Below are positions 61,120 through 64,000 of a stretch of 64,000 bases of DNA, piece after piece. A program made the position numbers and the translations under genes. Below the pieces are notes generated by a model. That model made no database searches. It saw only the letters and a list, made by a program, of their open reading frames with translations, and was not told where the DNA came from. The first letter of the stretch is position 1. Each line of letters opens with the position of its first letter. This stretch comes from UBA6168 sp964508135 (lineage in GTDB: Bacteria; Bacteroidota; Bacteroidia; Chitinophagales; Saprospiraceae), in assembly GCA_964508135.1 (NCBI GenBank), contig CAZDSU010000006.1, positions 60,892-124,891 of the forward strand, given 5' to 3'.

Positions 61120-63258
61120 TCACCCCAACCCCTTCACCCCCTTCACAAACGGCTGAACATACACCCGCTGCCCCGTCGCACGATAAAATGCATTCGCAAC
61201 AGCGCCCCCAGCGGGCGGCAGCGTCGGTTCGCCAAGGCCGGTCGGGTCGTTGTTGCTCTTCACGAAATGCACCTCCACGGCGGGCTGCTCGCCCATGCGT
61301 ATCAGGCGGAACTTGTCGAAATTGTCCTGCTGCGGCTTGCCGTTCTCAAGGCTGAAATCACCGTACATCGCATGGCCGATGCCGTCAATCACGCCGCCCT
61401 CCGCTTGGTTGATGGCGGCCACGGGGTTGATGACGATGCCGCAGTCCACGGCGCAGACGACCCGCTTCACTATGGGCTTGCGGGCCTCCATTTGCACCTC
61501 GGCCACCTCGGCTACATAAGAATTGTGGGAGTAGTAAGCGCTGAACCCCTGGTGCGTACCCGCCGGGGCTTTACCCCAATTGGCCTTCTCCGCCGCCAGT
61601 CTTATCACGCCGATGGACTTGTCCACGTCGTAGTCGAACTTGCCGACCGGGTTCGCCTTCGCCCGCTCGAACAGCCCGATGCGGAACTGCACGGCGTCCT
61701 GCCCCAGCGCCTCGGCCACTTCGTCGAGAAAGCTCTGCTCGGCGGCGGCGAGGAAGTTGGTGACGGGTGCCCGCCACGGCCCGATGGTCACCTTGCTCGA
61801 CACATTGTGCGATTCCATCAGGCAGTTTTCGATGGCCCCTGCGGGGAAAAAGTTCTCCCGCACGGTGTTGTCCATGCTCATGCCCGCCCCGGTGAGGTGG
61901 TAGCCGACCAGTCTGCCGTCCTTGATCGCCGCCCGGAACTTGTACATGCAAGCAGGACGGTAGATGCCCGCCGTCATGTCGTCCTCACGGGTGTAAACGT
62001 GCATCACTGGCATTTGCGCCATGCTCGAAATCTCGGCGGCCTCCAGCACGAAGTCGCCCCGGAGGCGCCGCCCGAAGCCGCCGCCCATGCGGGTCAGGCC
62101 GATGGAGACGGTGCTTTCGTCCCGTTTCAGCAGGTCGGCCACCTCCTTGCGGAAGCGCTCAGGTGCCTGCGCCGGGCCGGAGAGTTCCACCTTGTCAGCC
62201 GTGACGTGGGCAAAGAAATTGCCCGGCTCCATCGGGTTGTGCGGCAAATACGGCGCTTCGTACACCCGCTCGATGACCTTGTCCGCTGTCGCAAATGCGG
62301 CCTTCACGTCGCCGTCATTGCGTTTGGGCTGGGCGGCTGGCTCATCGAGTTTTTTGCGCATGTCCTCGTTTTGCGAAGCGGTGTTTTCGAGCGTACCGTC
62401 GTCTTCCCACTCTGCTTGCAAAGCTTTTTTGCCTTTGATTGCTGCCCAAGTGGAGGTGGCCACCACCGCAATTTTATCGCCGCCGAAGCGGAAAACCTGC
62501 TTCACGCCATTGACAGCTTTGGCTGCTTTGTCGTCAAAAGATTTCAGTTTTTGGCCAAAAGCTGGTGGGCGCAATGCCGTTGAATACATCATGCCAGGCC
62601 GATTTTGGTCCATGCCGAAAATGGGCTTGCCTGTGAGGATGTCCTCCATGTCCACATTGCCCTGGCTGGTGCCGATGAGCGTGAACTCGGAGGGGTCTTT
62701 CAGCTTTACCTGCTCCGGTTCGGGCGGCGTGAGGGTGGCAGCCAAAGCCGCAAGGCTGCCGTAGCTGGCTGTTTTGCCGCTGGTATGCCGCACCATGCTG
62801 TCGGCGGCGGTGCATTCCGAGGAGTCAACGCCCCACTGTTGAGCAGCGGCCTGTGTGAGCATGTGCCGGGCGGTGGCGCCCGCCGTGCGCAGGGTCGTCC
62901 AGGTCTGCCGGATAGACTGGCTGCCTCCAGCCACCTGCCGCTTGAACACGACTGTGTTGAGCGGGGCCTGCTCCACAATAACGTCCTTCCAGTTTACGCC
63001 AAGTTCCTCCGCCACGATCATGGGCATGGAGGTCTTCACGTTTTGCCCCACCTCCGGATTGGGGGACTGGATGGTGACTTTGCCATCGGGCGCTATTTTC
63101 AGGTAGCCGTTGAGTTCGATGAAATCAGTTACAATGTCGGTCCCGCCGGCTTCGCCGTAAGGCTTGAGCCATGAGAAACCAAGCATGAAGCCTCCGCCAA
63201 CGGTAGCGGTGATTTTTAGGAAATTGCGGCGGTTGCTGGACATTTTGTCGGGTGTCAT
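61120..63258 (-). CDS. Molybdenum hydroxylase large subunit (isoquinoline 1-oxidoreductase/aldehyde oxidase type)
   Basis: The 712-residue protein has a twin-arginine signal (SSNRRNFLKITATVGGGFML). The molybdopterin-binding subunit follows, with the family blocks IQSPNPEVGQNVKTSMPMIV, TRMGGGFGRRLRGD and YTREDDMTAGIYRP. A C-terminal LGEPTLPP holds the catalytic glutamate (about residue 677). The doubled-domain layout without a separate FAD subunit resembles isoquinoline 1-oxidoreductase. It pairs with the 2Fe-2S subunit encoded just upstream. It hydroxylates aldehydes or N-heterocycles in the periplasm; the substrate is unknown. Met at 63243 is an alternative start. Confidence 0.9.
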   Translation of the reverse strand: MTPDKMSSNRRNFLKITATVGGGFMLGFSWLKPYGEAGGTDIVTDFIELNGYLKIAPDGKVTIQSPNPEVGQNVKTSMPMIVAEELGVNWKDVIVEQAPLNTVVFKRQVAGGSQSIRQTWTTLRTAGATARHMLTQAAAQQWGVDSSECTAADSMVRHTSGKTASYGSLAALAATLTPPEPEQVKLKDPSEFTLIGTSQGNVDMEDILTGKPIFGMDQNRPGMMYSTALRPPAFGQKLKSFDDKAAKAVNGVKQVFRFGGDKIAVVATSTWAAIKGKKALQAEWEDDGTLENTASQNEDMRKKLDEPAAQPKRNDGDVKAAFATADKVIERVYEAPYLPHNPMEPGNFFAHVTADKVELSGPAQAPERFRKEVADLLKRDESTVSIGLTRMGGGFGRRLRGDFVLEAAEISSMAQMPVMHVYTREDDMTAGIYRPACMYKFRAAIKDGRLVGYHLTGAGMSMDNTVRENFFPAGAIENCLMESHNVSSKVTIGPWRAPVTNFLAAAEQSFLDEVAEALGQDAVQFRIGLFERAKANPVGKFDYDVDKSIGVIRLAAEKANWGKAPAGTHQGFSAYYSHNSYVAEVAEVQMEARKPIVKRVVCAVDCGIVINPVAAINQAEGGVIDGIGHAMYGDFSLENGKPQQDNFDKFRLIRMGEQPAVEVHFVKSNNDPTGLGEPTLPPAGGAVANAFYRATGQRVYVQPFVKGVKGLG

Positions 63259-63280
63259 TTTTAAAAGATTTTGGAAAATA

Positions 63281-63364
63281 TTTGTCGTTGCCGGAGGCCA
63301 CCTCGACCTCTGTTAGAGCTTCGAAGCTCTAACAGAGGTCGAGGTGGCCTCCGGCAACGACAAA
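63281..63364. repeat. Perfect 84-base palindrome between the two hydroxylase genes
   Basis: TTTGTCGTTGCCGGAGGCCA and onward reads the same on both strands across all 84 bases, with the centre TTCGAA. It lies between the stop of the 2Fe-2S gene and the start of the large-subunit gene. It could attenuate or stabilise the mRNA between the two cistrons. Confidence 0.85.
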
Positions 63365-63375
63365 AAATGAGGAGG

Positions 63376-63834
63376 TTACATTTTCCCAGCGGCGGTCTTG
63401 ATGGCTGCTTTAATATGGTTGTACGTCCCACAGCGGCAGATATTCGAGTACATGGCCGCTTCGATTTCTTCGTCGTCGGGGTTGGGCGTTTCGGCTAGCA
63501 GGGCGGCAGCGGTCATGATTTGGCCAGCCTGGCAGTAGCCGCATTGTGGCACGTCATGCTCCCGCCAAGCTTGTAGCACAGGATGGTTGATGTTCTCCGA
63601 CAAGCCCTCGATGGTGGTGATGGCGGCCTCGCCCACGTCGCTGATGGTCATGGCGCAGGAGCGCATCGGGTTGCCGTTGTAGTGGATGGTGCAGGTGCCG
63701 CACTCGGCGATGCCGCAGCCGTATTTCGTGCCGTAAAGTCCGAGGTTGTCACGCAGCACCCAAAGCAGCGGGGTGTCGGAGTCGGCTTCGACCCGTTGTT
63801 TTTTTCCGTTGACGGTGATGTTGAAGATAGCCAT
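63376..63834 (-). CDS. 2Fe-2S subunit of the molybdenum hydroxylase
   Basis: The 152-residue protein, from ATG 63834, has a plant-type ferredoxin domain with Cys ligands in KYGCGIAECGTCTIHYNG. An all-helical second cluster domain follows (PQCGYCQAGQIMTAAALL, then SNICRCGTYNHI). It transfers electrons from the molybdenum site to an acceptor. It is encoded directly upstream of the large subunit in the same operon, the usual order. An upstream in-frame extension to 63984 is not protein-like. Confidence 0.93.
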   Translation of the reverse strand: MAIFNITVNGKKQRVEADSDTPLLWVLRDNLGLYGTKYGCGIAECGTCTIHYNGNPMRSCAMTISDVGEAAITTIEGLSENINHPVLQAWREHDVPQCGYCQAGQIMTAAALLAETPNPDDEEIEAAMYSNICRCGTYNHIKAAIKTAAGKM

Positions 63835-64000
63835 GATGGAGTGGTTGAAGTGTTTTTTAGAAAGTTTTATTTCGGGCTGGAAATGGCCGTAAGATAGTGA
63901 AGTGGCTGGAAGTTTCAAAGCGAAAAATTGAGGTTTGAGGAATGTCATCCATAAAAAACGTCGGTAGGCTCGCCACAAACCCAACGACGTTTCTCGTCAA

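Noticed and set aside
61099..62583. 494-codon plus-strand frame opposite the molybdenum hydroxylase
   Set aside because: The minus-strand gene has clear family blocks and a Tat signal; the plus frame is His/Arg/Val-rich without any recognisable domain.

Overview
The window looks like a chromosomal segment of a Bacteroidota bacterium, probably near the Saprospiria/Chitinophagia. The evidence is a short primary sigma factor of the Bacteroidota type, two secreted proteins with type IX secretion C-terminal sorting domains, promoters resembling TTG-N19/20-TAnnTTTG, no Shine-Dalgarno sequences, and DUF4956, DUF486, START-like and WG-repeat proteins. No rRNA, tRNA, CRISPR array, transposase or phage gene was seen. 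The genus is not determinable from this sequence alone.

Layout: 1-7.7 kb carries housekeeping and accessory genes: an SDR enzyme cut by the left edge, a DUF3137 membrane protein, a TlpA-type thioredoxin, a LolD-like ATPase, a DUF486 protein, an alpha-glucan phosphorylase and a WG-repeat protein. 7.86-12.74 kb (minus strand) is the most remarkable region: an FGE-like gene, then an LRR-Roc-COR-EAD-TIR gene, then a second FGE-like gene. The two FGE-like genes end in C-type-lectin-fold tails that differ almost only at first and second codon positions, and both are followed by the same 51 non-coding bases. That is the signature of targets of a diversity-generating retroelement (DGR). Neither a reverse transcriptase nor a template repeat was recognised here. 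The arrangement suggests an immune-like system with two diversifiable sensors and one GTPase/TIR signalling protein. Next to it, divergently oriented, is an AddB-like nuclease. 16-25 kb holds a giant HYR-repeat adhesin, a lamin-tail secreted protein, a DUF4956 protein and histidine ammonia-lyase.

25-34.5 kb has a hydrolase, an MsbA-like exporter, a START-like protein, rpoD, a hypothetical protein, an Lrp regulator, a CtpA-type protease, a hotdog thioesterase and an ABM-domain protein. 35-56 kb is one large regulated locus: an NtrC-type activator and its kinase, a candidate sigma-54 promoter with two enhancer-like inverted repeats, an HlyD-type adaptor, two MacB-type ATPases and six consecutive FtsX/MacB-type permeases. 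56-64 kb contains an oxidoreductase and amidohydrolase pair, a secreted hypothetical protein, a damaged-looking AT-rich patch with a possible HEPN gene, and a two-subunit molybdenum hydroxylase.

Dispersed DNA repeats run through the window: tandem short words followed by their inverted complement between genes, perfect hairpins with a TTG/CAA loop, and GC-rich palindromes. Three copies lie in frame inside coding sequences. The spacers between permeases 2/3 and 4/5 are practically identical, pointing to recent duplication or gene conversion.
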